64,000 nucleotides of DNA, from positions 372,001 to 436,000 of the forward strand of contig SDWH01000001.1 in NCBI GenBank assembly GCA_019550975.1, read 5' to 3'. Position numbers and translations under genes: made by a program. Positions 24,988 through 35,225 of this stretch are shown one piece after another (position 1 is the stretch's first letter; each line of letters begins with the position of its first letter). The notes below the pieces were generated by a model, which was not told the DNA's origin, ran no database searches, and saw nothing but the letters and a program-made list of their open reading frames with translations. The stretch comes from Bacteroidales bacterium SW299 (GTDB lineage: Bacteria > Bacteroidota > Bacteroidia > Bacteroidales > Bacteroidaceae).

Positions 24988-27900
24988 TTAGCGTTTATTA
25001 GGAGTATACTGTTCTATTTCTGCTTCCACTTCACTTTCGTCCAAGCTATCCCATTCCATCGGTTTAACCTTTTCCTGCAGCCACTGGAATATCACGAACA
25101 GCACAGGCACAATGAAAATCTGGAATATCATGCCGATCAACATACCACCGATAGCGGATGCACCTAGCGTACGGTTACCATGAGCACCTACGCCAAAGGC
25201 AAACATCAACGGAAGCAAACCGATAATCATCGCCAATGATGTCATCAGAATCGGACGCAAACGGGCTGAAGCTCCGAGGACGGCGGCCCACGAAATGCTC
25301 ATGCCTTGCTTGCGGCGATCAAGGGCAAACTCTACGATCAAAATCGCATTCTTAGCCAACAGACCCATCAACATGATCAATGCAATCTGCATATAAATAT
25401 CGTTCGACATGGTTCCCAATATCATCTTCAATGCCGGAATGCTTCCCAAAGCAGAGAAGCCGTTCACAAACAGGAAGCTTCCCAACAGACCGCAAGGTAT
25501 TGAAAGCAATACGGCCAACGGCAGCAGGTAACTTTCGTACTGAGCACTCAACAGCAAGTAAACGAACACAAGACACAATACAAAGATAATTCCCGTTGTA
25601 TTTGTTGTCTGCGCTTCCTCACGCGCCATACCTCCCAATTCGTAACCGAAGCCGGCAGGCAAATCCTGATCTGCGACCTCAGCTATAGCCTGAAGAGCCT
25701 GTCCTGAAGAATATCCGGCTGCCGGAGATACCATCACCTGAATAGAAGTATACAGGTTGAAACGGCTGATCACATCCGGACCGTAGATTTTCTTCATCGA
25801 AACGAACTGTGAAATTGGAGCCATCTCACCGTCACTTCCGCGCACCTTAATGCTGTTCAACGACTCAAGATTCTTCGTTGCGTCCGGTTCTGCCTGAATC
25901 ATAACACGGTACATCTTACCGAAGCTGTTGAAGTTGGAAGCGTAGATACCTCCGAAGTAGCCCTGCATCGTCGTCAAAATGTCGCTCGGACTGATACCAG
26001 CTTTTTTACAAGCGGCAGCGTCGATATCCATCTGATACTGCGGGAAACTCGGGTTGAAGTTCGTTGATGCAGAATTGATTTCCGGACGCTTCTGCAATGC
26101 GGCAATGTAGTCGTTTACAACCTGGAAGAAATGATCCAGGCTACCTCCGGTCTTGTCCTGCATATTCAACTCGATATCGGTCGAAATAGAGTAACCCGGA
26201 ATCATAGGAGGCGCAAAGAACAATACCTGTGCATCCTTGAACAACTTCTGCGAACGCATAAACAATGATGCAACCACGATGTCAGAACTTTGCTGTGTTG
26301 TACGCTCTTCCCAGTCTTTCAACTTGATAATGATAGATCCGTAAGAAGGACCTTGTCCGCTACCGATGAAACTGAATCCGGAAATCACCGTGCGCGACTG
26401 AACAGCCGGATCCGCTGCAATCAAGCTGTCAACTTTAGTCAGCACTTCCTGAGCACGTTCCTGCGAAGTGCCCGGGGGCAAAGTCACAGAACCCATAATC
26501 GTACCCGTATCTTCATTCGGAACCATACCGGTAGGCGTAATGCTCATGAATACAACCAAAAGTGCAATCGCCCCGGCAACCAGACCCATTGACAGCCAAC
26601 GCTTATGGATAAATGCAACGACACGTTTTTTGTATTTTGCCAGCAACGAGTTATACGACTTGTTGAACGAATCCTTGAACTTGTCAGTAGTCATTCCCGC
26701 AAAAGCCAGAACACTGATTACAATCATCACAATGCAGAGTACCGGATGTTCGCTAAAGCTGAAGAGCCCGAAAATCATACCCAAAATAGCAATAATCGTA
26801 AAGAGGATGACAATCTTCGGATTCATCCACCGGCCAAGAGCATCTGCATATCGGGCCACAAGAATCTTACGCGATTCCTTGTAAGCCGTACCCATACGCT
26901 CCTTCAGTGTAGCTTCGGAGTTATGCGGTTTCAAGAACAAAGCACACAAAGCCGGAGAAAGTGTCAAAGCGTTCAATGCCGAGAAACCGATGGCAATCGC
27001 CATAGTCAAACCGAACTGGCGATAGAAAGTACCCGCTGTACCACTCATGAAACTTACCGGAATGAATACGGACATCATCACCAGCGTAATGGAGACAATG
27101 GCACTGCCCAATTCACTCATAGCGTCAATAGAAGCTTCACGAGCCGACTTGTAACCTTGGTCCAACTTGGCATGAACCCCCTCGACGACGACTATGGCAT
27201 CATCGACGACTATGGCAATGGCAAGCACCATCGCTGACAGAGTCAGCAAGTTGATACTAAATCCGATAAGTGTCAAGGCAAAGAAAGTTGCGATCAATGC
27301 AACCGGAATAGCAATCGCCGGAATCAGCGTAGACCGCATATCCTGCAAGAAGATATATACCACGATAAACACAAGGATAAACGCCTCAATCAGCGTTTTC
27401 ACCACTTCGTGGATAGAAGCGAACAAGAAGTCATTGGCACTCTGCGCAATATTGATACCCAAACCTTCCGGCAGATTCTTCTCGTATTCGGCAAGCACCT
27501 TCTCCAGATTCTGAATGGTTTCGGTAGCATTGGTTCCCGCCATCTGGTAAACGATACAAGACACAGCTTTATGACCGTTAACCGTATTGTTGAAGTTGTA
27601 GGTCAGACGTCCCAGCTCCATTTCAGCCACGTCCTTCAAACGCAACACTTCACCATTAGAAAGCGACTTGATGACAATATCACCAAATTCTGTTGTGCTC
27701 GACAAACGTCCCTTATAACGGATTGTGTATTGGAAAGACTGATTGCCGCGTTCACCGAACTGTCCCGGTGCAGCTTCAACGTTCTGCTCTGCCAAAACAC
27801 CTGTGATATCGCTTGGCACCAACTTGTATTGCGCCATCACATCCGGCTTCAACCAAATACGCATAGAGTAGTCAGTACCCATCACATTGGCATCACCTAC

Positions 27901-28416
27901 ACCGCTTACACGCTTGATTTCCGGAATCAGGTTGATACTTGCGTAGTTTTCGAGGAACTCGATATTGTATTTGTCTTCCTTGTCATACACCGAGAATACC
28001 ATCAGCATCGAAGTCTGACGCTTCTGGGTTGTCACACCGACCTGAGTAACTTCGGCAGGCAGCAAACCCTGCGCCTGGGTTACACGGTTCTGTACGTTGA
28101 CCTGTGCCATATCCGGGTCAGTTCCCTGATTAAAATATACAGTGATACGTGCCGAACCGTTGTTTGTTGCCGTAGACTGCATATACATCATGTTTTCCAC
28201 ACCGTTAATCTGGTCTTCCAGCGGAGAGATAACTGAATTCAGCACAGCCTGCGCATTGGCACCTGTATAAGTCGCACTTACCGAAACGGTAGGCGGCGCA
28301 ATGTCCGGATACTGGGTAATCGGCAGCGTTGCCAGACCGATAAAGCCCAAGATTACCAACAAGATTGAGATAACGGTTGATAATACCGGACGGTTAATAA
28401 ATCTATCTAGTTTCAT
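24988..28416 (-). CDS. RND efflux permease (AcrB/MexB/HAE1 family)
   Basis: A 1142-aa proton-driven inner-membrane drug or lipid exporter. The N-terminus MKLDRFINRPVLSTVIS, the TM4 proton-relay pair in AIVVDDAIVVVEGVHAKL (about residue 405) and the C-terminal GLLAKNAILIVEFALDRR are all HAE1 family marks. It is about 90 residues longer than AcrB. The excess lies between about 515 and 605 in the central loop and includes two extra hydrophobic stretches (KIVILFTIIAILGMIFGLF and VLCIVMIVISVLAFAG). Adaptor gene upstream (45-bp gap), outer-membrane factor downstream. Confidence 0.95.
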   Translation of the reverse strand: MKLDRFINRPVLSTVISILLVILGFIGLATLPITQYPDIAPPTVSVSATYTGANAQAVLNSVISPLEDQINGVENMMYMQSTATNNGSARITVYFNQGTDPDMAQVNVQNRVTQAQGLLPAEVTQVGVTTQKRQTSMLMVFSVYDKEDKYNIEFLENYASINLIPEIKRVSGVGDANVMGTDYSMRIWLKPDVMAQYKLVPSDITGVLAEQNVEAAPGQFGERGNQSFQYTIRYKGRLSSTTEFGDIVIKSLSNGEVLRLKDVAEMELGRLTYNFNNTVNGHKAVSCIVYQMAGTNATETIQNLEKVLAEYEKNLPEGLGINIAQSANDFLFASIHEVVKTLIEAFILVFIVVYIFLQDMRSTLIPAIAIPVALIATFFALTLIGFSINLLTLSAMVLAIAIVVDDAIVVVEGVHAKLDQGYKSAREASIDAMSELGSAIVSITLVMMSVFIPVSFMSGTAGTFYRQFGLTMAIAIGFSALNALTLSPALCALFLKPHNSEATLKERMGTAYKESRKILVARYADALGRWMNPKIVILFTIIAILGMIFGLFSFSEHPVLCIVMIVISVLAFAGMTTDKFKDSFNKSYNSLLAKYKKRVVAFIHKRWLSMGLVAGAIALLVVFMSITPTGMVPNEDTGTIMGSVTLPPGTSQERAQEVLTKVDSLIAADPAVQSRTVISGFSFIGSGQGPSYGSIIIKLKDWEERTTQQSSDIVVASLFMRSQKLFKDAQVLFFAPPMIPGYSISTDIELNMQDKTGGSLDHFFQVVNDYIAALQKRPEINSASTNFNPSFPQYQMDIDAAACKKAGISPSDILTTMQGYFGGIYASNFNSFGKMYRVMIQAEPDATKNLESLNSIKVRGSDGEMAPISQFVSMKKIYGPDVISRFNLYTSIQVMVSPAAGYSSGQALQAIAEVADQDLPAGFGYELGGMAREEAQTTNTTGIIFVLCLVFVYLLLSAQYESYLLPLAVLLSIPCGLLGSFLFVNGFSALGSIPALKMILGTMSNDIYMQIALIMLMGLLAKNAILIVEFALDRRKQGMSISWAAVLGASARLRPILMTSLAMIIGLLPLMFAFGVGAHGNRTLGASAIGGMLIGMIFQIFIVPVLFVIFQWLQEKVKPMEWDSLDESEVEAEIEQYTPNKR

Positions 28417-28461
28417 TCTGTTCTATACCTATTATATTATATAAAGATATTTCATATCTGA

Positions 28462-29670
28462 TCAATTAAACGCCGTAGCCAGATTGCCTTCCTTCTGGTC
28501 CTTCAAAGCCTGACGGTATTTGGCTTCCTTCTGAGCGGGAGTAATCGGAGTGATCTTCATGCCGTCGTTCAGACGAGTTACACCTTCCACGGCAATCTTG
28601 TCGCCCGACTTCAGACCGCCAAGAACGATATAGCTTTTGCCGTCATTCAAATTAGAAATCTGAATTTCGGTATACTTGACCGTACTGTCCGGCTGAAGAA
28701 CATAAACGAACTTCTTGTCTTGAATTTCAACCGTTGCCGACTGAGGAACCAAAAGCACATTTTCCATTGTGTAAGGGAACACAACATTCGCCATACCGCC
28801 GCTTCGGAGCACATTGCTCTTGTTGGGGAAGATAGCGCGCATGCTCACTGAACCAGTAGTCTGATCAATGACACCGCTCACAGCATCAACTTTTCCTTTT
28901 TCACTATACATGCTTCCATCCGCCAGTTCCAACTGCACCGCCGGCATTTTTTCCAACTGCTCTTTCAGTGTACCGCCGGCTTTCGTCAGTGCCAGAAGCT
29001 CTTTCTCTGTCAGCGAAAAATAAACATACATATCACCGATCTGAGAAACCGTAGTCAACGGCTCCGCAACAGAGGGACTGACCAAAGCTCCGATACGATA
29101 AGGGAAAGTACCGATTACGCCGTCTGAAGGACTCGTCACTGTACAGAAGCCCAGATTCTGCTTGGCAGCCGTATAAGAGGCTTCAGCCTGTGCAAGGCTG
29201 GCCTTAGCTGTCAGCAAATTATTGACAGCAGTCTGATACTCAAAATCACTGATGATTTTCTGCTCGTGAAGCATCCGCTTGTTAGCTTCTGTTTCTGTTA
29301 AAGTTTTTAAATTAGCTTTGGCAGATTCAACTCCAGCCGCAGCCTGATCGAAAGCTGCCTTGTATTGAGTCGGATCAATCTGGAACAAAGCCTGTCCCTT
29401 ATGTACAGTCGCACCTTCGTCAACACACAACTTCACAATAAAGCCACTCACCTGAGGACGGATCTCAATGTCCTGTAAACCTCTGATAGTAGCCGGGTAC
29501 CGTTTGGCCTGCTCACTGGAAGTAGACTGTACTTCCTGCACTGCAAACTGGTCGTCACCCATCGTTCCGCCTTGACTTCCGCAAGCGGTTAACATTGATA
29601 TCCCCACTGCGAACAGGGCTATCCGGCTAAAAGAAAAACTCTTGTTTCTTTTCATTTCCATATTATCCAT
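28462..29670 (-). CDS. RND efflux periplasmic adaptor (AcrA-type lipoprotein)
   Basis: A 402-aa membrane-fusion protein. Lipobox SMLTAC puts the lipidated Cys near residue 30 of the longest frame; Met6 (ATG 29655) is an equally likely start. The order is lipoyl half 1 (RPQVSGFIVKLCVDEGATV), a coiled-coil hairpin rich in Ala/Lys/Glu (about 105-175), lipoyl half 2 (SPSDGVIGTF), then beta-barrel and membrane-proximal domains. It bridges the permease and outer-membrane channel. First gene of a four-gene operon ending in the lpxA-type gene. Confidence 0.94.
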   Translation of the reverse strand: MDNMEMKRNKSFSFSRIALFAVGISMLTACGSQGGTMGDDQFAVQEVQSTSSEQAKRYPATIRGLQDIEIRPQVSGFIVKLCVDEGATVHKGQALFQIDPTQYKAAFDQAAAGVESAKANLKTLTETEANKRMLHEQKIISDFEYQTAVNNLLTAKASLAQAEASYTAAKQNLGFCTVTSPSDGVIGTFPYRIGALVSPSVAEPLTTVSQIGDMYVYFSLTEKELLALTKAGGTLKEQLEKMPAVQLELADGSMYSEKGKVDAVSGVIDQTTGSVSMRAIFPNKSNVLRSGGMANVVFPYTMENVLLVPQSATVEIQDKKFVYVLQPDSTVKYTEIQISNLNDGKSYIVLGGLKSGDKIAVEGVTRLNDGMKITPITPAQKEAKYRQALKDQKEGNLATAFN

Positions 29671-29964
29671 CTTATAAAAATTAATGTTTTACCTTAAATA
29701 AATTAGAAGTTTTTCATATATACACATCTTTTTCAGTCTGCAAATATAGGAAAAAATCGGTGTGGGGAAATCTTAATTAACTAAGAATAACCATAAAACG
29801 AAGTTTGTGCGATTTTATCTGACCAACTGGCAAATTTAACCGACCAACAAATTAACAAACACAATCAATTTGCAGAAATTAAATATAAAAAATCTTCTAT
29901 TTGTCATTTTATTTCTACATTTGCGTGCATTTCATTTTTGAAACTTACCAAATTCATTATAAGT
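29671..29964. promoter_or_regulatory. divergent promoter region of the efflux operon and malic enzyme
   Basis: A 294-bp AT-rich gap. Minus strand: TATATTTG (29748-29741), a perfect -7 box about 70 bp before the adaptor gene. Plus strand: TACATTTG (29916-29923), a perfect -7 box for the malic enzyme gene. Clear -33 boxes at the right spacing are not seen. No TetR-type regulator gene is adjacent. Confidence 0.55.
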
Positions 29965-32253
29965 ATGACAAAAATTACTAGAGAAGCCGCCCTGCTCTAT
30001 CACTCGCAGGGCAAACCGGGAAAGATCGAAGTCGTCCCGACCAAGCCTTACCGAACACAAACCGATTTATCATTGGCCTACTCCCCCGGAGTAGCTGAAC
30101 CTTGCCTGGAGATCCAGAAAAATCAAGAAACTGCATACGACTATACAGACAAAGGGAATCTGGTTGCCGTAATTTCAAACGGTACAGCCGTGCTTGGACT
30201 GGGCGATATCGGCGCACTGAGCGGCAAGCCGGTAATGGAAGGTAAAGGGCTGCTTTTCAAAATATATGCCGGCATTGACGTGTTCGACATTGAAGTAAAC
30301 GAAAAAGACCCGGACAAATTCATTGAGGCGGTCAAAGCCATCGCTCCAACCTTCGGCGGAATCAACCTCGAAGATATCAAGGCCCCCGAATGCTTCAAGA
30401 TCGAAGAACGTTTGAAAGAAGAACTGGACATCCCGGTAATGCACGATGACCAGCACGGAACCGCAATCATTTCAAGCGCAGGTCTTCTGAATGCGCTCGA
30501 AGTGGCAGGGAAAAAGATTGAAGATGTGAAGATTGTCGTAAACGGCGCAGGAGCCTCGGCTGTTTCCTGCACGAAACTTTACATTTCACTTGGTGCCCGC
30601 CTGGAAAACATCGTAATGCTCGACAGCAAAGGAGTCATTTCAAAACAGCGCACCGACCTGAACGAACAAAAGAAATACTTCGCAACCGACCGTACAGACA
30701 TCCATACATTAGCCGAAGCTATCAAGGGTGCAGACGTATTCCTCGGCCTTTCAAAAGGAAACGTACTGTCACAGGATATGGTGCGCAGCATGGCCGAAAA
30801 TCCGATCGTATTTGCCCTGGCAAACCCGACACCGGAAATCTCCTATGAAGATGCCATGGCTTCCCGTCCGGATGTACTGATGGCTACCGGACGTTCGGAT
30901 TATCCCAACCAGATCAACAACGTGATCGGATTCCCATACATCTTCAGGGGCGCACTGGACACCCGTGCAACCGCCATCAATGAAGCGATGAAACTGGCTG
31001 CTGTACGTGCTATCGCAGGACTTGCCAAGCAACCAGTTCCTGACGTAGTCAATGCGGCCTACCATGTAAACAACCTGACTTTCGGACGCGACTATTTCAT
31101 ACCGAAACCGGTCGACCCGCGCCTGATTACAGAAGTGTCCATGGCTGTAGCCAGAGCTGCAATGGAATCTGGAGTGGCTCGCAAGCAAATCACCGACTGG
31201 GATGAATACAGAAACCACTTGAAGGAACTGATGGGACAAGAAAACAAACTGACCCGCCAGTTATATGAAACGGCACGGCGCGACCCGCAACGTGTGGTAT
31301 TTGCTGAAGGCATTCACCCGAATATGCTGAGAGCCGCCGTATTAGCCAAATCAGAAGGACTCTGCCATCCGATTCTTCTAGGAAATGAAGAACGTATCGA
31401 AAAGCTCGCTAAAGAACTAGAGCTGAGTCTGGAAGGAATCGAAATCGTCAATCTCCGCCATGACCGCGAGGCAGAACGCCGCGAACGATATGCACGCATC
31501 CTCAGCGAAAAACGCGCCCGCGAAGGAGCAAACTACCAGGAAGCCAACGACAAGATGTTCGAGCGCAACTATTTCGGCATGATGATGGTAGAAACAGGCG
31601 AAGCTGACGCCTTCGTAACCGGACTGTATACCAAATATACCAATACAATCAAGGTGGCCAAAGAAGTGATTGGCATTCAGCCGGGCTACAAGCACTTCGG
31701 AACCATGCATATCCTCAATTCCAAACAAGGCACTTACTTCATCGCTGATACCTTGATCAACCGCCATCCGGATACTGATGCGCTGATCGACATTGCAAAA
31801 CTGTCGGCCAAGGCCGTACGCTTCTTCAACCAGGAGCCGATTATGGCCATGCTGTCATACTCCAACTTCGGTTCTGATCAGGAAGGAAGCCCCGCTAAAG
31901 TACACGAAGCCGTTGCCTACATGCAGAAAGAATATCCGGAATTGGCTATTGATGGCGAAATGCAAGTGAAATTCGCCCTTAACAATGCGCTGCGTGACGA
32001 AAAATATCCGTTCACACGTCTGAAAGGGAAAGATGTCAATACGCTGGTATTCCCGAACCTGACCTCAGCAAACGCAACTTACCAGCTGATTCAGGGAATG
32101 AGCGAAACAGAAGTAATCGGACCGATCCAGATGGGACTGAACAAACCGATCCACTTCACCGACATCGAAAGTTCTGTGCGCGATATCGTCAACATCACAG
32201 CCATTGCATGTATTGATGCCATCGTAGCAAAAAAACTGAAAGAAAACGAATAA
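29965..32253 (+). CDS. maeB: NADP-dependent malic enzyme with phosphotransacetylase-like domain
   Basis: A 762-aa bifunctional-type cytoplasmic protein converting malate to pyruvate and CO2. The start is ATG 29965 ([13 protein letters not shown]); an upstream TTG is unlikely. The malic enzyme half (1-425) shows [25 protein letters not shown] and the NAD(P) loop [11 protein letters not shown]. The C-terminal half (430-760) is a PTA-type domain starting [19 protein letters not shown] and containing [15 protein letters not shown]. Length is that of MaeB. Own -7 box upstream and a terminator downstream mark a single-gene unit. Confidence 0.95.
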   Translation: MTKITREAALLYHSQGKPGKIEVVPTKPYRTQTDLSLAYSPGVAEPCLEIQKNQETAYDYTDKGNLVAVISNGTAVLGLGDIGALSGKPVMEGKGLLFKIYAGIDVFDIEVNEKDPDKFIEAVKAIAPTFGGINLEDIKAPECFKIEERLKEELDIPVMHDDQHGTAIISSAGLLNALEVAGKKIEDVKIVVNGAGASAVSCTKLYISLGARLENIVMLDSKGVISKQRTDLNEQKKYFATDRTDIHTLAEAIKGADVFLGLSKGNVLSQDMVRSMAENPIVFALANPTPEISYEDAMASRPDVLMATGRSDYPNQINNVIGFPYIFRGALDTRATAINEAMKLAAVRAIAGLAKQPVPDVVNAAYHVNNLTFGRDYFIPKPVDPRLITEVSMAVARAAMESGVARKQITDWDEYRNHLKELMGQENKLTRQLYETARRDPQRVVFAEGIHPNMLRAAVLAKSEGLCHPILLGNEERIEKLAKELELSLEGIEIVNLRHDREAERRERYARILSEKRAREGANYQEANDKMFERNYFGMMMVETGEADAFVTGLYTKYTNTIKVAKEVIGIQPGYKHFGTMHILNSKQGTYFIADTLINRHPDTDALIDIAKLSAKAVRFFNQEPIMAMLSYSNFGSDQEGSPAKVHEAVAYMQKEYPELAIDGEMQVKFALNNALRDEKYPFTRLKGKDVNTLVFPNLTSANATYQLIQGMSETEVIGPIQMGLNKPIHFTDIESSVRDIVNITAIACIDAIVAKKLKENE

Positions 32254-32277
32254 ACGCCAATCAGGCTGATTGAATCA

Positions 32278-32350
32278 GGACACAGAGCCACAGAGCCACA
32301 GAATCTTGACCGCAAACATCTGTGACAATGCGCCTCTGTGTTCGTTTTTT
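32278..32350 (+). terminator. terminator of maeB
   Basis: GGACACAGAG (32278-32287) pairs with CTCTGTGTTC (32334-32343) with one wobble; an inner CACAGA/TCTGTG pairing extends it. Followed by TTTTTT. Confidence 0.75.
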
Positions 32351-32374
32351 ATTACACTTCACCTTTTAAAAACT

Positions 32375-32554
32375 ATGCGAAAACCTCTCAACAATGCACA
32401 ATGCATCACGCTGACCCTCCTTTGGGCAGCCCTCTGCTTCATCGTACTCACCTCTGCACCGAAAATTGACGGACCGCTGACAGTTATGCTCATCATATCC
32501 GGAGCACTTGTGTTTATCCCTATCATAAAGTCCATAAAAAGCAGGAACAAATAA
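32375..32554 (+). CDS. small two-helix membrane protein
   Basis: A 59-aa protein, start ATG 32375. A basic N-terminus (MRKPLNNAQ) leads to helix 1 (about 10-28, CITLTLLWAALCFIVLT), a short PKIDGP turn, helix 2 (about 35-52, VMLIISGALVFIPII) and a Lys/Arg-rich tail, giving both ends in the cytoplasm. I do not recognise a named family. It lies between the maeB terminator and the gdhA promoter, so it may need its own promoter, which I cannot place. Confidence 0.6.
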   Translation: MRKPLNNAQCITLTLLWAALCFIVLTSAPKIDGPLTVMLIISGALVFIPIIKSIKSRNK

Positions 32555-32624
32555 TCACTTAGGCACAATAAACACAGCAAACAAGTTAAATTGATATTTT
32601 TCCATCATTTTTATTTATCAATTG

Positions 32625-32655
32625 TTGCATAAATCAAAAAAAAGATATACTTTTG
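32625..32655 (+). promoter_or_regulatory. sigma-ABfr promoter of gdhA
   Basis: TTG (32625-32627), 20-bp spacer, TACTTTTG (32648-32655). The start codon is 76 bp downstream. Confidence 0.75.
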
Positions 32656-32731
32656 GCACATCAAACGACAAACAGCAACTGATTAGAAAAGAAAACTAAC
32701 CAATAATAAATAACGATAATCTTTTTGACTT

Positions 32732-34066
32732 ATGAATGCAGCTAAAGTATTGGAAGATCTGAAAAGAAGATTTCCGAACGAACCTGAATACCATCAGGCG
32801 GTAGAAGAAGTGTTGGGAACAATAGAAGAAGAATACAACAAGCACCCTGAATTCGACAAAGTAAACCTTATCGAGCGTCTGTGCATTCCCGACCGTGTAT
32901 ACCAGTTCCGTGTAACATGGATGGATGACAAAGGCAATATTCAGACCAACATGGGTTACCGTGTACAGCATAACAACGCAATCGGCCCGTACAAAGGCGG
33001 TATCCGTTTCCACAGCTCTGTAAATCTGGGTATTCTGAAATTCCTTGCCTTCGAACAGACTTTCAAGAACTCGCTGACCACCCTTCCGATGGGAGGAGGA
33101 AAAGGCGGTTCCGACTTCTCTCCGAGAGGCAAATCAAATGCAGAAGTAATGCGTTTCTGCCAGGCTTTCATGCTGGAATTGTGGCGTCATATCGGTCCCG
33201 AAACTGATGTACCAGCCGGTGATATAGGTGTAGGCGGACGTGAAGTCGGCTATATGTTTGGCATGTACAAAAAGCTGACCCGCGAATTCAGCGGTGTACT
33301 GACCGGAAAAGGACGCGAATTCGGAGGCTCTCTGATACGCCCGGAAGCAACCGGATACGGAAACATCTACTTCCTGCTTGAAATGCTGAAAACGCGCAAT
33401 ATAGACATCAAAGGCAAAACCTGCCTGGTATCCGGCTCGGGCAATGTGGCTCAGTACACTGCTGAAAAGCTGATCGAACTGGGAGCAAAAGTTGTTACCA
33501 TGTCTGATTCCGACGGTTATATCTATGATCCGGACGGCATCGACCGCGAAAAGCTGGACTACATCATGGAACTGAAGAACCTGTATCGCGGACGCATCCG
33601 TGAATATGCAGAAAAATACGGCTGCAAGTATGTACCGGGCGCACGCCCCTGGAATGAAAAAGCTGACATCGCGCTTCCGTCTGCAACTCAGAACGAAATA
33701 AACGGAGATGATGCAAAAGCACTGGTAGCCAACGGTGTCTTCGCCGTTTCAGAAGGAGCCAACATGCCTTCTACTCCGGAAGCCATCCGTGTATTCCAGG
33801 ATGCAAAGATTCTTTATGCTCCGGGAAAAGCGGCAAACGCCGGCGGCGTGTCAGTATCAGGTCTGGAAATGACCCAGAACTCAATCAAACTGAGCTGGAG
33901 CCAGGAAGAAGTGGATGAAAAACTGAAAAGCATCATGAAGAATATCCACGAAGCCTGCGTGAAGTACGGAACCGAACCCGACGGATACATCAACTACGTG
34001 AAGGGTGCCAACGTTGCCGGCTTTATGAAAGTTGCCAACGCAATGATGGCTCAAGGTATCGTATAA
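32732..34066 (+). CDS. gdhA: glutamate dehydrogenase (hexameric, NADP type)
   Basis: A 444-aa cytoplasmic enzyme that makes glutamate from 2-oxoglutarate and ammonia. The catalytic lysine region is LPMGGGKGGSDFSPRGKS (about residue 118), the next conserved block is DVPAGDIGVGGREVGYMFG (about 158), and the dinucleotide loop is VSGSGNVAQYTAEKL (about 233). Length fits the small hexameric class. It has its own promoter and a strong terminator, so it is monocistronic. Confidence 0.97.
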   Translation: MNAAKVLEDLKRRFPNEPEYHQAVEEVLGTIEEEYNKHPEFDKVNLIERLCIPDRVYQFRVTWMDDKGNIQTNMGYRVQHNNAIGPYKGGIRFHSSVNLGILKFLAFEQTFKNSLTTLPMGGGKGGSDFSPRGKSNAEVMRFCQAFMLELWRHIGPETDVPAGDIGVGGREVGYMFGMYKKLTREFSGVLTGKGREFGGSLIRPEATGYGNIYFLLEMLKTRNIDIKGKTCLVSGSGNVAQYTAEKLIELGAKVVTMSDSDGYIYDPDGIDREKLDYIMELKNLYRGRIREYAEKYGCKYVPGARPWNEKADIALPSATQNEINGDDAKALVANGVFAVSEGANMPSTPEAIRVFQDAKILYAPGKAANAGGVSVSGLEMTQNSIKLSWSQEEVDEKLKSIMKNIHEACVKYGTEPDGYINYVKGANVAGFMKVANAMMAQGIV

Positions 34067-34098
34067 GCCCAGATTATTGTTCCGTAATCTAAATCACT

Positions 34099-34133
34099 CC
34101 CGGTTCTGTTTGCAGGCAGAACCGGGATTTTTT
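34099..34133 (+). terminator. rho-independent terminator of gdhA
   Basis: CCCGGTTCTG (34099-34108) pairs with CAGAACCGGG (34117-34126), followed by ATTTTTT. Confidence 0.93.
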
Positions 34134-34198
34134 GTATATACATTTCCATATCTCATCCATTTACACTATTTTTGCACAAACCTTAATATGAAATAATC

Positions 34199-35122
34199 AT
34201 GAGATACCTTGACCCCAAAGCAGACCTGACCTTCAAAAAAGTGTTCGGCGAACACCCCGACCTTATCAAAAGCTTGTTGAATGCCCTTCTTCCCTTTGAA
34301 ACTCCTGAAGAAGAAATCAACGAGATAGAATATCTTACACCAGAGCTGGCTCCAGAAACGCCTTTAAAGAAAAACAGCATTGTCGATGTGAGATGCCGGG
34401 ACAAACGCGGACGCCAGTTTATCGTTGAAATGCAGATGTTATGGTCGTCAGCTTTCATGCAAAGGGTACTGTTCAACGCATCCAAGGCTTATGTACGGCA
34501 GCTTGACGGCAAAGAAAAATACGAACTCCTCCAACCGGTATATTCGCTCAGCCTGGTAAACGAGGTATTTGCTCCCGACATAGAAGATTTCTACCACGAT
34601 TATCGCATCGTACAAATACAGCATACGGACAGAATCATCGAAGGCCTGCGCTTTATATTCGTCGAACTGCCCAAATTCACTCCCCATACATACAGTGAAA
34701 AGAAAATGTATGTCTTGTGGCTGCGCTATCTAACAGAGATCAACGGAAAAACACGAGAAATACCGCAAGAATTACTGGACAATCCGGAAATCAAGAAAGC
34801 TGTGACTCTCCTTGAAGAATCGGCCTTCAGCGATGCCCAACTACTCGGATACGATGATTTTTGGGATGCGGTACGCGTAGAACAAACACTGGTCAGTGAT
34901 GCCTTGCAAAAAGGAAAGCAAGAGGGCATACAGGAAGGCATGAAACAAGGCATGAAACAAGGCATACAGGAAGGCATGAAACAAGGCATACAGGAAGGTA
35001 TGAAACAAGGAGAACGAAATAAAGAAGTACAAATAGCGAAAAAGCTCAAGGCGATGGGTATGGAAACAACACTCATCATACAGGCTACAGGGCTTACAGC
35101 CGATGAAATAGCCGAACTGTAG
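34199..35122 (+). CDS. Rpn family recombination-promoting nuclease / PD-(D/E)XK transposase-like protein
   Basis: A 307-aa protein. The N-terminus RYLDPKADLTFKKVFGEHPD is the Rpn signature, and the nuclease core is IVDVRCRDKRGRQFIVEMQ (about residues 62-80), with Asp and E-x-Q as metal ligands. Related Rpn proteins nick or cut DNA and some act against phage. From residue 243 to 270 the protein runs through seven four-residue units of the G-[IM]-[QK]-[EQ] type, then a Lys-rich helix and LTADEIAEL at the end. A -7 box TATTTTTG is at 34167-34174. It stands alone between two hairpins. Confidence 0.9.
   Translation: MRYLDPKADLTFKKVFGEHPDLIKSLLNALLPFETPEEEINEIEYLTPELAPETPLKKNSIVDVRCRDKRGRQFIVEMQMLWSSAFMQRVLFNASKAYVRQLDGKEKYELLQPVYSLSLVNEVFAPDIEDFYHDYRIVQIQHTDRIIEGLRFIFVELPKFTPHTYSEKKMYVLWLRYLTEINGKTREIPQELLDNPEIKKAVTLLEESAFSDAQLLGYDDFWDAVRVEQTLVSDALQKGKQEGIQEGMKQGMKQGIQEGMKQGIQEGMKQGERNKEVQIAKKLKAMGMETTLIIQATGLTADEIAEL
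34925..35008 (+). repeat. in-frame 12/24-bp tandem repeats inside the Rpn gene
   Basis: GGCATACAGGAAGGCATGAAACAA-type 24-bp units at 34925, 34961 and 34985, with a 12-bp half unit (GGCATGAAACAA) at 34949. All are multiples of 12 bp, so copy number can change without a frameshift. The units encode G-I-Q-E-G-M-K-Q. Confidence 0.95.
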
Positions 35123-35139
35123 AACAAAGATGATAGTTA

Positions 35140-35169
35140 CCCCGCAGCAGCCTTCCGACTTCTGCGGGG
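35140..35169. terminator. hairpin between Rpn gene and DUF4493 operon end
   Basis: CCCCGCAG (35140-35147) pairs with CTGCGGGG (35162-35169). No T run on either side, so a terminator role is only possible. Confidence 0.4.
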
Positions 35170-35225
35170 CAAACATCAGACGCTGCAAGAAACAGTCAAT
35201 ATGAATTTTCCAGACAATTACGCAT

